DNA of 64,000 nt from Hirundichthys speculiger (taxonomy: Eukaryota > Chordata > Actinopteri > Beloniformes > Exocoetidae). Positions within the stretch are counted from its first letter, which is position 1. Each line of letters opens with the position of its first letter. The stretch is taken from positions 434,001-498,000 of the forward strand of contig JAGFBZ010002033.1 in the NCBI GenBank assembly GCA_018398805.1. The letters run 5' to 3'. Shown piece by piece: positions 1 through 10,458 of the stretch. Position numbers and translations under genes: made by a program. The notes beneath the pieces were generated by a model. It saw only the letters and a list, made by a program, of their open reading frames with translations, did not search any database and was not told the origin of the DNA.

Positions 1-118
1 TCCTACAGCACAACAACTGTAAAATAAAAACGACTAAGCTTTGTTCAGTCTTTATTCACAGTACAGATGTGAAGGCAACTGCTAAGTGATGACCGGTACC
101 AGTGGCCATTAATCAAAA

Positions 119-275
119 GATCACACACCTTCCATCCATCCATCCATTATCTATGCCCGTTTTAATCCTATGTAGGGTCATGGAGATCTGCTGGAGCCCA
201 TCCCAGCTCTCTTCAGGCGAAAGGCAGGGGTACACCCTGGACAGGTCGCCAGTCCATTGCAGAGACCACACACCT
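119..275 (-). mobile_element. Short retroposon, copy 1 (about 133 bp)
   Basis: A tccatcc microsatellite start is followed by a conserved body ending in tacaccctggacaggtcgcc. The unit (131-263) is flanked by near-identical 12-bp copies (119-130 and 264-275, one mismatch) that read as a TSD. The microsatellite lies at the left, so the 3' tail points left and the element is on the minus strand. Two more copies with their own TSDs lie near 8.3 and 8.5 kb. It could be a SINE or a severely 5'-truncated LINE end. Confidence 0.65.
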
Positions 276-705
276 AATTATTCATAAATTTGTTAATTTA
301 TATAATTTTTACCTGATGAGGGAAAAAAATCATCCCCTGTGTAGCTGCCACGGATGTAAAATTGTCAAAAGGCTGTAAAGATGTTTATTTCTGCTAAAAA
401 TGTTGGACATTTTAACATGTGTGTCAATAAAGAGTGACCTCCAGTGGTCAGCCGAGGAACTGCAATGTTTCTTACTACGCTGTTGGAAGGCTGGCACTTG
501 GTGAAAACTAGGTACACAACGGTACTCAGTAAAACACCGAACGGTTTGGTACGACCTGCACGGGAAAATACGCTTTTATGTCCCGCAGTATTAATGTTCC
601 AATGACTTTACATTGGTATTGCACGTGAAATTGGAGAAAAACTTTTTTTAATCACCGGTGTGGGAGCATTTTGGTTTTGCTGTTGAATACACCGGCAAGT
701 AAAAA
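276..705. other. No gene seen; possible hAT-like debris
   Basis: AT-rich sequence without a credible reading frame. Around 520-570 there are several cggtac-like words that resemble the ends of the hAT-type pieces at 28.65 kb and 38.2 kb, so this may be old DNA-transposon debris continuous with the next repeat. Confidence 0.3.
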
Positions 706-1012
706 ACAGTTAACAGAACGCAATCTTCCACCTCCCTAAACCCAGATCTTACCTGCGTAAGATCCAGTTGTTACCAGTTGTGCGTCTTGGCGCAGCTGAT
801 GTGCTTTTTAAAAATACTGCAGAAAGAATCGTTGGATGCGCAAAAGATCACCAAACAATTAATGTTCCGGTCCCTCCTCGACCACCAACAGTTTCAGACA
901 TATCAGAAATAAATTACCGCATCCAACTTTTTCCAGCTTAACACCAGAGACAAAGACCTCCTTGGTTTCCTCCACAGCAGACATCTGACCATTCATTCTT
1001 ATGGGAACCTCT
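706..1012 (+). repeat. Dispersed repeat R1, copy 1
   Basis: From about 706 to 960 this matches 37624-37880 closely in the same orientation, with shared words such as aacagaacgcaatcttccac and cttggcgcagctgatgtgct. Later parts align with small gaps. The copy near 37.6 kb lies beside hAT-like terminal sequence, so R1 is probably internal sequence of a hAT-type element. No intact frame remains. Confidence 0.65.
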
Positions 1013-1262
1013 GTAATCTCTGACATAGATCCTCTTACAGTGTTTTTAGAGCGTTGTTTGCCTCATACACGTTGAAAAATCTCAACTTGTGCATTCGACT
1101 TTTGAGGAACATATATGCTCTTCTAGTATCCAGCGCTAGTCTTTTGAACTTCTATCAGTGTTGTGATTTGAGTAGAATGAGGGACCCAAAATGCAGAAGG
1201 TACAAGCAAATGTGATTTATTCACAAAAACAAAGTCCAAACTCAACTGAAATCCAAAAGGGT

Positions 1263-2045
1263 GACACCATACCGGTCAAGTTTTGGATTTGAAAATAAGG
1301 GAAATTTTCTGCCGCCCACTTGAGCAGTCCCACCGTCCCAACCAAGCTCCAGTATCCCTTAGATTTTTGGTGTACAAAAAAGCTAAAATCACAGCTATGC
1401 TATTTCCTGAACTTCAGCCAGCTCTTTTTTTTCCCCGTGTGCCATTATTGGACAAACTGATCAATCCAGGTGTGTCTGACCATTGCTGTGAGGTCAGACA
1501 CACCTGGATTAATCAGTTTGTCAATTAATGGTTAACAGTTTTACAGTTTTTCATCTCATTTCACGTGACCTTTCTTTAGTCTTTTAATAACTTGTTGTAC
1601 TCATTGGTTGCAGACTTTGTATTCTTTATGACTGTTTTGGAAGGAGTGTATTTGTGGACTGGTCCAGAGTAGTTTATTTTACATGAGAGAAGAGCGCAAA
1701 CAGTTCTATTGTCAACATCCTATTCTTTGTAACAAGCTCTTTATTTTCTTAGCGCGCTGTCATTCATCGGATGTCACACACTAACCTCACGACATCTACC
1801 ACCTACAGTACTTGTAGTGGGCTACTGCTGTGGCAGTTAGCACAAGGCAAATGACAGATCTCAGATTGGGAATGTATTTTTTTATTATTTTTTTTACCCC
1901 ACCTGATGCGGTATTATTATTTTATTATAACGCAGGTTAAAATACGGGAGATTTACGGGAAAACTACTAATATTGGAGGAAAGCGGGAGAGTAGAGTAAA
2001 ATACGGGACTATCCAGATACTTGACAGGTATGGATGACACGCAGG
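1263..2045. mobile_element. Candidate non-autonomous DNA transposon with about 30-bp imperfect TIRs
   Basis: The left end (about 1265-1295) and the reverse complement of the right end (about 2010-2040) share a core of the form ccatacc-gtcaagt followed by tggat. Polypyrimidine and polypurine tracts of the kind seen in dispersed fish repeats lie inside both ends. No TSD could be fixed, so the exact borders are uncertain. No transposase is present. An internal long hairpin lies at 1448-1524. Confidence 0.4.
1448..1524. repeat. Near-perfect inverted repeat (33-34 bp arms)
   Basis: The arm at 1448-1481 is the reverse complement of 1492-1524 except for one substitution and one gap, with a 10-base loop between. 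This would form a strong hairpin in DNA or RNA. It lies inside the candidate element at 1263-2045. Confidence 0.85.
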
Positions 2046-2460
2046 ACAACAAGCAGGGATGTGGAGGGGGAGAAGGGCAGAGACATTCAGGGAGGAGAAC
2101 AGATGATCTGGCGAACAGAAAGGGAAAGAAGAGACTTAAATATACAGAGGGACAAAGGAGAGGCAGGTGCAAACAATCAGGATTACACAGGGGGAGGAAG
2201 AAAAGCAGAGGACTACGAAGACAAGACAGACCTTCAAAGTAAAACAGGAAACGAGAGACTCAGGACAGGGGAGACGACACAAAACCCCCACTAAACCCAG
2301 AAACCCACACAACCCACACCTGAACAATCAGCTGTTTGACTATGTGGTCATGTTGTACTGACTCCAAGTGTACGCTGTTATAAGAACTGCCTACATTTTC
2401 ATTGTTTCGGTTTAATTTCACTACATTTCTTTGGTTCATAATTTCCATAATTTGGTTCAA
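2046..2460. other. Purine-rich intergenic sequence, no gene
   Basis: A purine-rich stretch (about 2040-2290) opens short overlapping frames on both strands that have no recognisable domain. It resembles the AG-rich ends of dispersed fish repeats. I see no credible host gene. Confidence 0.4.
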
Positions 2461-3195
2461 TGGGTGAATTCCAATTCCTCCCTTAACCCTCAATCTCAAC
2501 CCTCAGTCTCAAAAATGCGCGCTCCCGCTAAGTGCAAGTGCTGTTCCAATTCTAAGAACGTCATATTGAAGGACAATTTTGAGGGCCGTATCGCCATCTC
2601 ATTGAGATTCTCTGGCACCACCCTTGGAAGTAAGGGCTACCCAGAAGGCATTGAGTAATTTAGCCAAGACATATTCGAAAAGGATGGTGACAAAAAAAAG
2701 CTAGCTACAAATGTAAGTATCTTTGTGGTTCTTAAAGATATAATGTTACGAAACCATCTTATTGTCTTTGTTTGAGACTTTTTTCATGGATTAACATCGT
2801 TGTTGCGTAACATTTATTTTTTTTACTTTGTTTGCTGCCGGCCCGGCGGTCCTAGCCCGGCGGTCCTGGCCGGATTCACGTTACTTGTATACCATGTTGT
2901 GTAGCGACGGAGAACTGAATAATGTATCCTCTATTGTGTTATTTGCTAATATTATTTAGAGAATATACGGCGCTCTTTTCAATGTTATCCCTGTGTCATT
3001 TCAGGGAATACAGAGACAACATGGGCTCTGATACATTTCAGTCTGAAGACGTAACTGCACTCAAGGGGTGTCCCTTTTCTAAGTCACAAGATAGCCCTTA
3101 CACTTACTTTCGAGGCTTAAGATAAAGGGCATGAAATTGAGGGTTAAGGGCGAGGGTTGAGATTGAGGGTTAAGGGAGGAATTGGAATTCACCCA
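2461..3195. mobile_element. DNA transposon with perfect 44-bp TIRs (735 bp)
   Basis: Positions 2461-2504 are the exact reverse complement of 3152-3195, beginning tgggtgaattcc. The outer arms are followed by repeats of the ccctcaa/ttaaccc type. The 2-3 bp flanks (caa on the left, aaa on the right) do not define a clear TSD. Inside lie a short cysteine-containing reading frame, a plausible splice donor (gtaagt at 2713) and acceptor (ag at 3003-3004), and a 16-base GC-rich direct repeat around 2838-2872. I do not recognise the superfamily. The perfect TIRs suggest a young or selectively constrained copy. Confidence 0.85.
2515..2658 (+). pseudogene. Short unknown reading frame inside the 44-bp-TIR element
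   Basis: This frame starts at an ATG ten bases past the left TIR and encodes 47 residues with a C-x-CC cluster near the N-terminus (APAKCKCC), then a basic stretch. In the same frame the sequence continues past the TAA to a lysine-rich segment ending at a good splice donor (2713). A downstream open segment starts at the putative acceptor near 3005 and runs to the stop at 3123-3125. This could be the remnant of a two-exon gene carried by the element, now interrupted by a stop. I do not recognise the protein and assign no function. The arrangement could equally be chance. Confidence 0.3.
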
Positions 3196-4544
3196 AAATG
3201 TCTGAATGATTTAATATTTTATTTCCTCTGGCTGATTAAAAAAAATAAAATAAAAACTACAATGATATTATTTATGACAGATTACTTTTTAGGTGTGTTT
3301 TACAAGGCCAGAATATTTGGCTAAAATTGTTCATCTGTGATATTTTTTTCTTACAAAACCACGGAATAAACATCTGCTAAGTGTGTTGATTTTCAATATT
3401 TTGTCAGAGGTTGTATGTTGCTTATGTTAGATAAGCCGTTCTCTGTTGCCCTACTTTTACCAGTCTCATCCATGCCACCGACTGACAATATTAATTCATC
3501 TGAATCTGAGTTTGCTTGGAGAATGTTTCTTTTGTGCTGCAGTTTCAAGGTGGTGATACTCAGCCACAGCATTGGCAGCCCAGTCTTACGCTTGAGTGTT
3601 TTTTCCTGTCACGCACATAATGACACATCAGACAATGCATCAGAGGCAACATGTGAACTGGCTAGTTATCAAACCCCCAACTTTCTGGTTGGCAGATGGC
3701 CACTCTACTTCCTGAGCCTCATCTGCTTGTGACACGAAGCATGACTTTCAAAGGAATGTTTTACAGTGAGAGGTTTCTTACATTCACCTTCATTAAGTCA
3801 AAGAAATTATAATTTTAACATGCAGTAGGCACCGTGAGAACAATTGTTCTCAGGAAAATCATCTAACCGTGTCGTTTTTACTGCATTCATCTACCCTGGT
3901 GGTTTTGATGCCTAACCTTACCAAACAGCAAGTGAAATGGAAGGTAAAGAACAAGAGAAAGCAAGAAAAAAAGAATTGCAAAATTAAATAAAGTGTAAAA
4001 AGAACTTGGCCAGGTGGAAGTTGAACTCAGATGTCATGCATGAGGTCTGTGTAAGGCTTCTGGTTCTCATATATTCAGCCTGAGATGATGCAGTTCTCAG
4101 AGAAGTGAGACAGTGAAATAGTAATGGGCGACGGACAACGTTGCAGCAGGTACTGCTCTTTTGAAACTCAGAAAGAAAGAGAAATGTCCGCTATAAATAA
4201 ATTCAAGTTCATCCGTTTTCTGGCATCAAAGGTATCCGACCTAAATACCCATAAACTAATTAGTATGTGTTCATGGCCCTTTTTTAGACAAAAGAAGCAG
4301 TTATTTGTTTTTACTTTTTTATTTACAGACAACAATCGATAATTCTGTGGTTTTTAATCATTTCCTACCAGAAAATACCTCTAAAATACATCTGATAGAC
4401 TTTATCAATGTAGTTTAATGTTTAACATCATTGGAAGCATAGTCAGATTCCTACTACTCATAACCAGCATAAGAGGCCACAGGTGCTCTCAACTCCTGCA
4501 TGTTGTTACCATGTTCTCAATATGCATTCTTGTCTGTAGATGTT
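3196..4544. other. No gene recognised
   Basis: Ordinary AT-rich intergenic or intronic sequence. The longest frame (3415-3732, plus strand, 105 codons) shows no domain, splice context or compositional signal that separates it from chance. Confidence 0.5.
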
Positions 4545-4737
4545 GTTCTTGTGAAACTGGAAACCTGACATGCATGTCTTTGGACTGTGGGAGGAAGCCG
4601 GAGTACCGGAGGAAACCCATGCAAGCACGAGGAGAACATGCAAACTCCAGACAGAAAGGGCCCTGCTGAGGTTTGAACCAGGAACCTTCTTGTTGTGAGG
4701 CAACAGTGCTGACCACCAATCCACTGTGCTGCCCTGC
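4545..4737 (-). mobile_element. tRNA-derived SINE, antisense copy
   Basis: Read on the minus strand, the head starts at about 4737 with gggcagcacagtgg. It has an A-box-like cagtggattggtggtcag and a B-box-like ggttcaaacct. The body that follows contains gtttgcatgttctcc and cctcccacagtccaaagacatg. This organisation belongs to a very common fish SINE family with a tRNA-like head. No clear TSD was found, so the copy is old. Confidence 0.7.
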
Positions 4738-6937
4738 TTTGAAAATATAGTTTCAAATCGAGTTTATTTGAAAACTTCATTTTTGGAGATGTGTGGGTTT
4801 GCTGGCTGAGCAAGTATGCCACAGTTCCACTTGCAGAAAGATTGAACCATGTTCTTCTATCCTCCAAAATACGTTTTCTTGAGTTCTACTTGTCACATAT
4901 GAACTATTAAGTAGGCCTAGTTAAATTCAAATTTGGCACACTTGGTACTGAGAAACAGCTCTAGTTTAGCATCAGCCTGAGCTTTCAGTAATATTTTTCT
5001 CATTTGTCCAGCATGGAATAATGATGTCTTAAAGAGACTCTCCATATGTTTTTAAATGAAATAAATTTTAATCAACAATTAATTAATAATTCCAATACCT
5101 AGTTTCAGTATAAATCAAAATCTGGATGATGCTTTATGAGTTTCACAAGCCATTGTCAAACTCTTAATGTGTTTAAATTGTGGTCTGGACCTTACAACAT
5201 CCCATGTGGGATTAGAAAGGTTAAAAGTTGGATTTTCACAGTAGGGAGTATTTACACTGACATTATGTTTTATGCGAAATGTTCCATGATTGTAAATAAT
5301 TAAATGGGCTGCATCACCTGCAGAGTATTACAGTGAAAACACACTGAAATCTTCTAAAAGCAAATATATATCCTTGCAACAGTGCAACCTTCCTGTGTAA
5401 CACAACGACAGCAGAGAGGTTAGTAAATGTCTGTTGGATAATCAGTGGAAGCCTTTGAACTACCTCTTCATGTTGCACAACCAGTGAGAGCTGTACTTGC
5501 TGCCCTGCCATCTCTTTAACCCATGCCTGGTGACAGCTGGGTGTTTGTTGTCTATTAGTTTGACCCTGTGTATGTTCATGCAGAAATGGCAGCCTTTTTC
5601 ATCCTTTTGCAGCTCAGGCTTGCAGATCCAAGCAGCTGGCGTGAAGCAGAAATGCCAGAGCACACTGAGACGGCTCCCCCCGTTCCTCTTTCCAGCTGAC
5701 CTCCAGGAAGTTGAAAGAGAGATGGTACTGTGCGTGGAGTCAGGGTGGAGGATGATGGATAGCCCTAAGTAGTGTGAAGGTGTTGCCCTTCTGTATTGCT
5801 GCAGAACAAATATCTTTCACAGATGCATGATGCGTTGCCTCTGCTCACATCGTACAGTGATCATGCACTGTAGGTTTTGTCATGTGGCTTTCTTTTGGAT
5901 ATGCTGTAAGATGCAGAAAAAGAGCCACGAGGACATGCAGCCCAACAAAGAGGGACAGGAGACTTGAGAGAGAGAAAGAGATGAGACAAAAAGAAAAAGA
6001 AAATGTGCCAGGGACTGAAGAGGGATAGTGTGACATTGAGGAGCAGAGAAGAGAGATCTCAGCCCTGTCAGGATGCTTGTCTTAACACGGTGCTGATAGA
6101 TGGTCCATAGCTCTTCCCTGGTCTAATGATCACCCTGCAGGCTTCATGTCTTAGTTTCAAAGGCAGATGACATAACATCACCAAAATCTCATATTTTCAT
6201 TCGCAGGTTCTATATTTGTTTGAGCACAATAAAATATTTACCAAGATTTGATTTCTGGACAAACACACTGATGACTTCATCTTTTTTTCACTGCATTCTC
6301 TTAATCTATACCCCGTTCACGGCCTTTGATCTATATTTTAGACAGTCAGAGTGCGTGTCCAGAATAGATAAAGGTATCACAAACCTGACACTTCTGCCTC
6401 ATTAAACCTGGCAATGCCGATCATGAATTATTGCAAGCCAAGGAGAACTGTGGCCCTGAGGGTTTTGGAGGAGGCCTTAAGCTGAGCAGAGACTGCTTTA
6501 CACCTGTAATATAAATTGAGAGTGGGAAGGGCAGGGTTAGGGATGGACACCTGAACCTCATGCACAAAGCAATACCTGCAGCCTGACTTTACCGACTCAT
6601 GATTTATTGCTGCCAGGTGGAGCAAAGCTAAGGTCTGAATCCTTAAGTCTTCCTCCTCTAAGCTTATGGATAGACAAAGCAAATGGTCAGGCAAAGTAGG
6701 AGGTTGAAATCTTACCTGGAAAACCATTCTGCACATTTGAACTGGGGTTTGATGGCTGGACATAATCTTACATTGCATTACTTTTCCGCTTGTAAAGTTG
6801 GTCATGCTGAAAATAACAACAACATTTTGTTACATTTAGCTTCAAATCATGTTTTAAAAAGTAGTGTGAATTTTTGAAAGTCACTTTTTATTTTTATTTA
6901 ACACAATATTTAACTATTAAAATGTAATAAATAATTA
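4738..6937. other. No gene recognised
   Basis: Unremarkable sequence with several 60-125 codon frames on both strands, none with a recognisable domain. A short purine-rich tract lies near 5940-6000. Confidence 0.5.
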
Positions 6938-7112
6938 AACCTAGATATAAATCTTAAGTCTAAATATTTAATCTAAAAGTTAAATCTAAATCTAAAAATT
7001 AAATCTAAATGTCATGCCTAAATTTTATATCTAAATCCAAATGCTCGATCTAAATGTTATATCTAAATCTAAATGTTTAATCTAAATGTTCTGGGTGAAA
7101 CTAAATCTAATA
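6938..7112. repeat. AT-rich degenerate tandem array, unit like (taaatctaaatgt)n
   Basis: Roughly a dozen imperfect reiterations of words such as aaatctaaatgt and taaatctaaa, with variable spacers. It stops directly before the GC-rich minisatellite at 7151. Confidence 0.75.
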
Positions 7113-7150
7113 TGTAAATTCATGTTTCCACACTTACCAAGGTGGCCTGT

Positions 7151-7290
7151 GGTGGTCCTGGTCCTGTGGGGGTCCTGGTCCTGTGGGGGTCCTGGTCCTG
7201 TGGGGGTCCTGGCCCTGAGGTGGTCCTGGTCCTGTGGTGGTCCTGGCCCTGAGATGGTCCTGGTCCTGTGGGGGTCCTGGCCCTGTAGTG
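7151..7290. repeat. GC-rich minisatellite, about 18-bp unit
   Basis: Seven to eight tandem copies of a unit close to ggtcctgtgggggtcctg, with variants (ccctgaggtggt). The period is divisible by three, so it keeps spurious proline/glycine-rich frames open on both strands. These are not genes. Confidence 0.9.
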
Positions 7291-7530
7291 CTGGCCAAAA
7301 ATGTGCAAATGGCAGCCAAAATGAATCTCCCGATGTTTTGGGCTAAGGCCGACCTGGCCATGTTAGCACGGCATGTATCACCAACAGCAGACTGCACGGA
7401 GTAGTTCATTCAAAGTGCGCCCCCTTGTGACTGGCTGTAGTAGCTACAGGTTATAAGTCACGCCAAAAAGTAACACTAAAAACTCAAGGCACTCGTAAAA
7501 TGATTTTTTTTTTGCTATTTTGGGTAGTTG

Positions 7531-7962
7531 TTACCTCCGCCAAGGAGGTTATGTTTTTGCCAGCATTTATCTCTCTGTTTGTTTGTCTGTGTTCAAGATA
7601 ACTCAAAACGTTATGGATAGATTTTGATGAAATTTTCAGGAGTTGTCAGAAATGTGAAAAGGAAGAACTGATTTCGTTTTGGGTGTGATCCGGAAGAAAT
7701 CCTGGATTCTGGATCACTTTTAAATTTTCGATAACATTGCGGTCAATGGGGCCGAAAATTTTGTTTCGCAATATCTCCGTTAATTATTGCCCAAAACTCA
7801 TGAAATTTGACTCAGGCATTGACAATGGAAAACCTCTATCAAATTTCAAAGGCTGATCTGGATCTGTTTCAGAAGGTGAATTTTATAGCAATCTGTAAAT
7901 CACTATACGGGGGAATTGTTGCGCTTGGTGGTGGTCTGCGCTCTCCGAGTGCTTTTCTAGTT
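7531..7962 (+). repeat. Dispersed repeat R2, uninterrupted copy
   Basis: Begins ttacctccgccaaggagg and ends gagtgcttttctagtt. A second copy starts at 43013 and matches through about 250 bases before being split by another element. The family is widespread in fish genomes. I cannot assign a superfamily, and there is no coding capacity. Confidence 0.75.
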
Positions 7963-8283
7963 ATCACTATAATCTATCCCTAAGAGTCAATTTCTCCAGG
8001 AAAGATCGTGGTTTATTTGTTATTTTGACACTATAAACAGACTTCGACCTCCTTAAGCCTTTATTCTGGTACTTCCGGTTGTCAGATAAATTATATATGT
8101 TTTTTCCTAGTTCTTTTTATTTACATTTATTATATTCAATTAGAGGGTCATGTGTAGTATTACCCATCATCCTAGTAAAAGTACTAGAACATCTAATAAT
8201 GGGCTACACAACGAAAGATTATCCAGTCTCGTCAACTCTGACATGTGATGCTGCTGTTTTGTCTGACTCACTAAGTTAACCAG

Positions 8284-8423
8284 GCTGAATAAAATGCATC
8301 CATCCACCCATCATTAACTATACCTGCTTATTCCTGTGCAGGGCACAGGAATCTGCTTTAAACTATCCCAGCTATCTTTGGGTGAAAGGCCTGGACAGGT
8401 CACCAATCCAGCTGAATAAAATG
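8284..8423 (-). mobile_element. Short retroposon, copy 2 (114 bp)
   Basis: Element 8297-8410 is flanked by an exact 13-bp direct repeat, gctgaataaaatg, at 8284-8296 and 8411-8423. It starts with catccatccaccc and ends with a diverged form of the ctggacaggtc body. The tail is at the left, so the insertion is on the minus strand. It is more diverged than the neighbouring copy at 8467. Confidence 0.75.
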
Positions 8424-8452
8424 AGAAAGAAAAATAGAATTAGCCTTAAAGA

Positions 8453-8591
8453 TATCAAATCCTCATCCATCCATCCATCCATTATCTATACCTGTTTCAT
8501 CCTCCGAAGGATCTGCTGGAGCCTATCCCAGCCGTCTTCAGGCGAAAGGCAGGGGTACACCCTGGACAAGTCGCCAGTATCAAATCCTCAT
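8453..8591 (-). mobile_element. Short retroposon, copy 3 (111 bp)
   Basis: Element 8467-8577 is flanked by an exact 14-bp direct repeat, tatcaaatcctcat, at 8453-8466 and 8578-8591. Its body contains aggcaggggtacaccctgg, as in copy 1. It inserted only 30 bases from copy 2 and has its own target duplication, so it is an independent event. Confidence 0.85.
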
Positions 8592-8610
8592 GAAATGAAA
8601 TAAATGTAGC

Positions 8611-8801
8611 ATTATGCGCTGGGGCGCCGAAAAGGGGGGGTAAAGGATACGGATTATAGGGGCCCATGATTGAGGGGGGCCCAGAGAGGCCCCTAATGAT
8701 GATCAAAAATAGCATCAACAAATTTCGCCGCTGTGTTGGGGGGCCCGGTAAAGATTCTTTTCATGGGGCCCAAAATCCCTAGCGGCGCCCCTGATTATGC
8801 G
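8611..8801. mobile_element. hAT-type MITE, 175 bp, intact 8-bp TSD
   Basis: The element at 8619-8793 begins ctggggcgccg and ends cggcgcccctg (imperfect TIRs). Exact 8-bp repeats, attatgcg, flank it at 8611-8618 and 8794-8801. An 8-bp target duplication is the hAT hallmark. It is G/C-rich with runs of G or C and has no coding capacity. Confidence 0.88.
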
Positions 8802-10009
8802 ATAAAAGTAACCTGAACCAACAGAACTGTTTCTTTTCAAAGTAAACATATTTATTTATATATAATCCGGTAGGGAAATTGCCTGGTTAACTAAACTTTA
8901 GGTCTTTTTATTTCAAAACACAGATGCATACCGAGCATGGTTATCATATTTTACTTGTATTTGATAAAAGGGAAAACATACAAAGTACACAATAGAACTG
9001 AAATGTTCTTTTTATTCCAGATGTGCAGATTGAACAGGTTTATGAAGAGCAAGTAGGACTTATTTACATGCAGATTTTTCATTTGTGGAATCAGATTTGA
9101 AAACTTGGATAACAACAAACAGAAGTGAATGTTTAACTCTTAGCACAAGAGAGTCGCCACACAAACTCTTTAGGATATGCTACTGTAACAAGATGCCAAG
9201 ATTTGTATTTTAGACCACCAAAGATCAAATTATTATTATTTTTTTATTGCATTTGAATGGAATTTTCAATTTCAAATAAACCCACCTTGGCCTTTATTTA
9301 TGTAGCATTTTACAAGTAGAAATGTAATCCAAAGTGCAAACTTGGGGAAGAAGGAGACAAACTTGGACACAAATAATAAGCTAAAATAATCATTTTAAAA
9401 ATTGACAGATGATTGATGCTGATAAAAACAGTTTGCACATTTTGAAAAAGATACGAGTCAATATAATGGTAACACAAAGAGAAAACGGTTAAAAACTTAC
9501 AAGAGAAGAAAAAGAGCATGTCAAAATCAATACTGGACAAAAATACTGGAGAGTCTCACATACAATTTTTCAAAAGTGTAGCTGAAGGTAAAGTTATAAG
9601 ATTACTCTTAAATGTAGAGAGGGTGTGAACATTTTGTACAGTGAGCTGGTTCCACAGGAGAGAAACCTGAAAATGTGGTACATCAGGAAGTCCATTCATT
9701 CCTATGGATATCTCTCTGATATAGATGCAAAACTACTCCTTCCAGTGTTTTTCTAAGTTATTTGCATCCAGTACTTGCTAGCACATAACAAATAACTAGC
9801 AGGCTTTTGGAAAATGAACTTATGGCTCCAAATCCATGAGAAGAAAGTTCCAAATGTGTGACTAAATGTTACTGCACTAAAGCAACATAACTGGAATGGA
9901 ACCGAGGTCTCAGAAGCTGTGCTGTGATTTCAGATGCAAAGTCAAGTTTGGACATGGTGAAATTAGATCAATAATGTTAAATGAGGGAATCGAAGCTTTC
10001 CAAAAGTAG
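8802..10009. other. No gene; faint LINE-like debris
   Basis: Mostly AT-rich sequence. Around 9289-9335 and 9600-9665 there are words resembling degraded 3' ends of fish LINEs (an antisense 'tagcattttaca...ccaaagtgc' stretch and 'agctggttccacaggag'). No gene is recognisable. Confidence 0.35.
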
Positions 10010-10458
10010 ATATGTTCGGGGTGCCGGCTGGTGTGGTGACCAGCGACCTGGTCCCTCAGTGCTGCTACCTGCATCTGTTTATGTGTATGTAGTCATTCAC
10101 TCAGTCATTTGTGTGCTCTCCTCTCTCTGTCCTACATCATCTCTCTGTCCTGTCTCCCCTCTCTTTTTTCTTTCTTTACCCGGCTGGCCTTCGGCAGGAA
10201 GGTCCCCCCATATGATCCAGGTCCTGCTCAAGGTTTCTTCCTCTTAAAGTGGAATTTTTCCTTGCCACTGTTTGGCTTAAAGGTTTTTTTTCTCCCATTG
10301 TGGGAGTTTTTTTACTTGTCATTAGCCTTGTTTAGGATTTAATATAATAATTTTAGTTAATGATATTTGCTCGGGGGTCATGGTCTGGGTCTCTGTAAAG
10401 CGCCTAGAGACAATTTACATTGTAACAGACGCTATACAAATAAAACTGAATTAAATTG
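10010..10458 (+). mobile_element. Rex1-like LINE, 3' UTR tail copy
   Basis: It shares an ordered series of blocks with the 3' end of the coding copy at 38357-40345: ctggtgtggtgaccagcgacctgg, caggtcctgctcaaggtttc, ctgtaaagcgcctagagaca, and a terminal (aattaaattga)-like tail. Compared with that copy it lacks several hundred bases of the UTR, so it is 5'-truncated and internally deleted. Confidence 0.8.

Noticed and set aside
5497..5772. A 91-codon plus-strand frame with cysteine pairs as a secreted peptide
   Set aside because: The apparent hydrophobic start is not followed by a family-like cysteine pattern, and no splice or promoter context supports it.
7086..7409. Proline/glycine-rich frames over the 7.15-kb minisatellite
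   Set aside because: The 18-bp unit is a multiple of three, so all frames without a stop in the unit remain open. The translation is repeat-driven.
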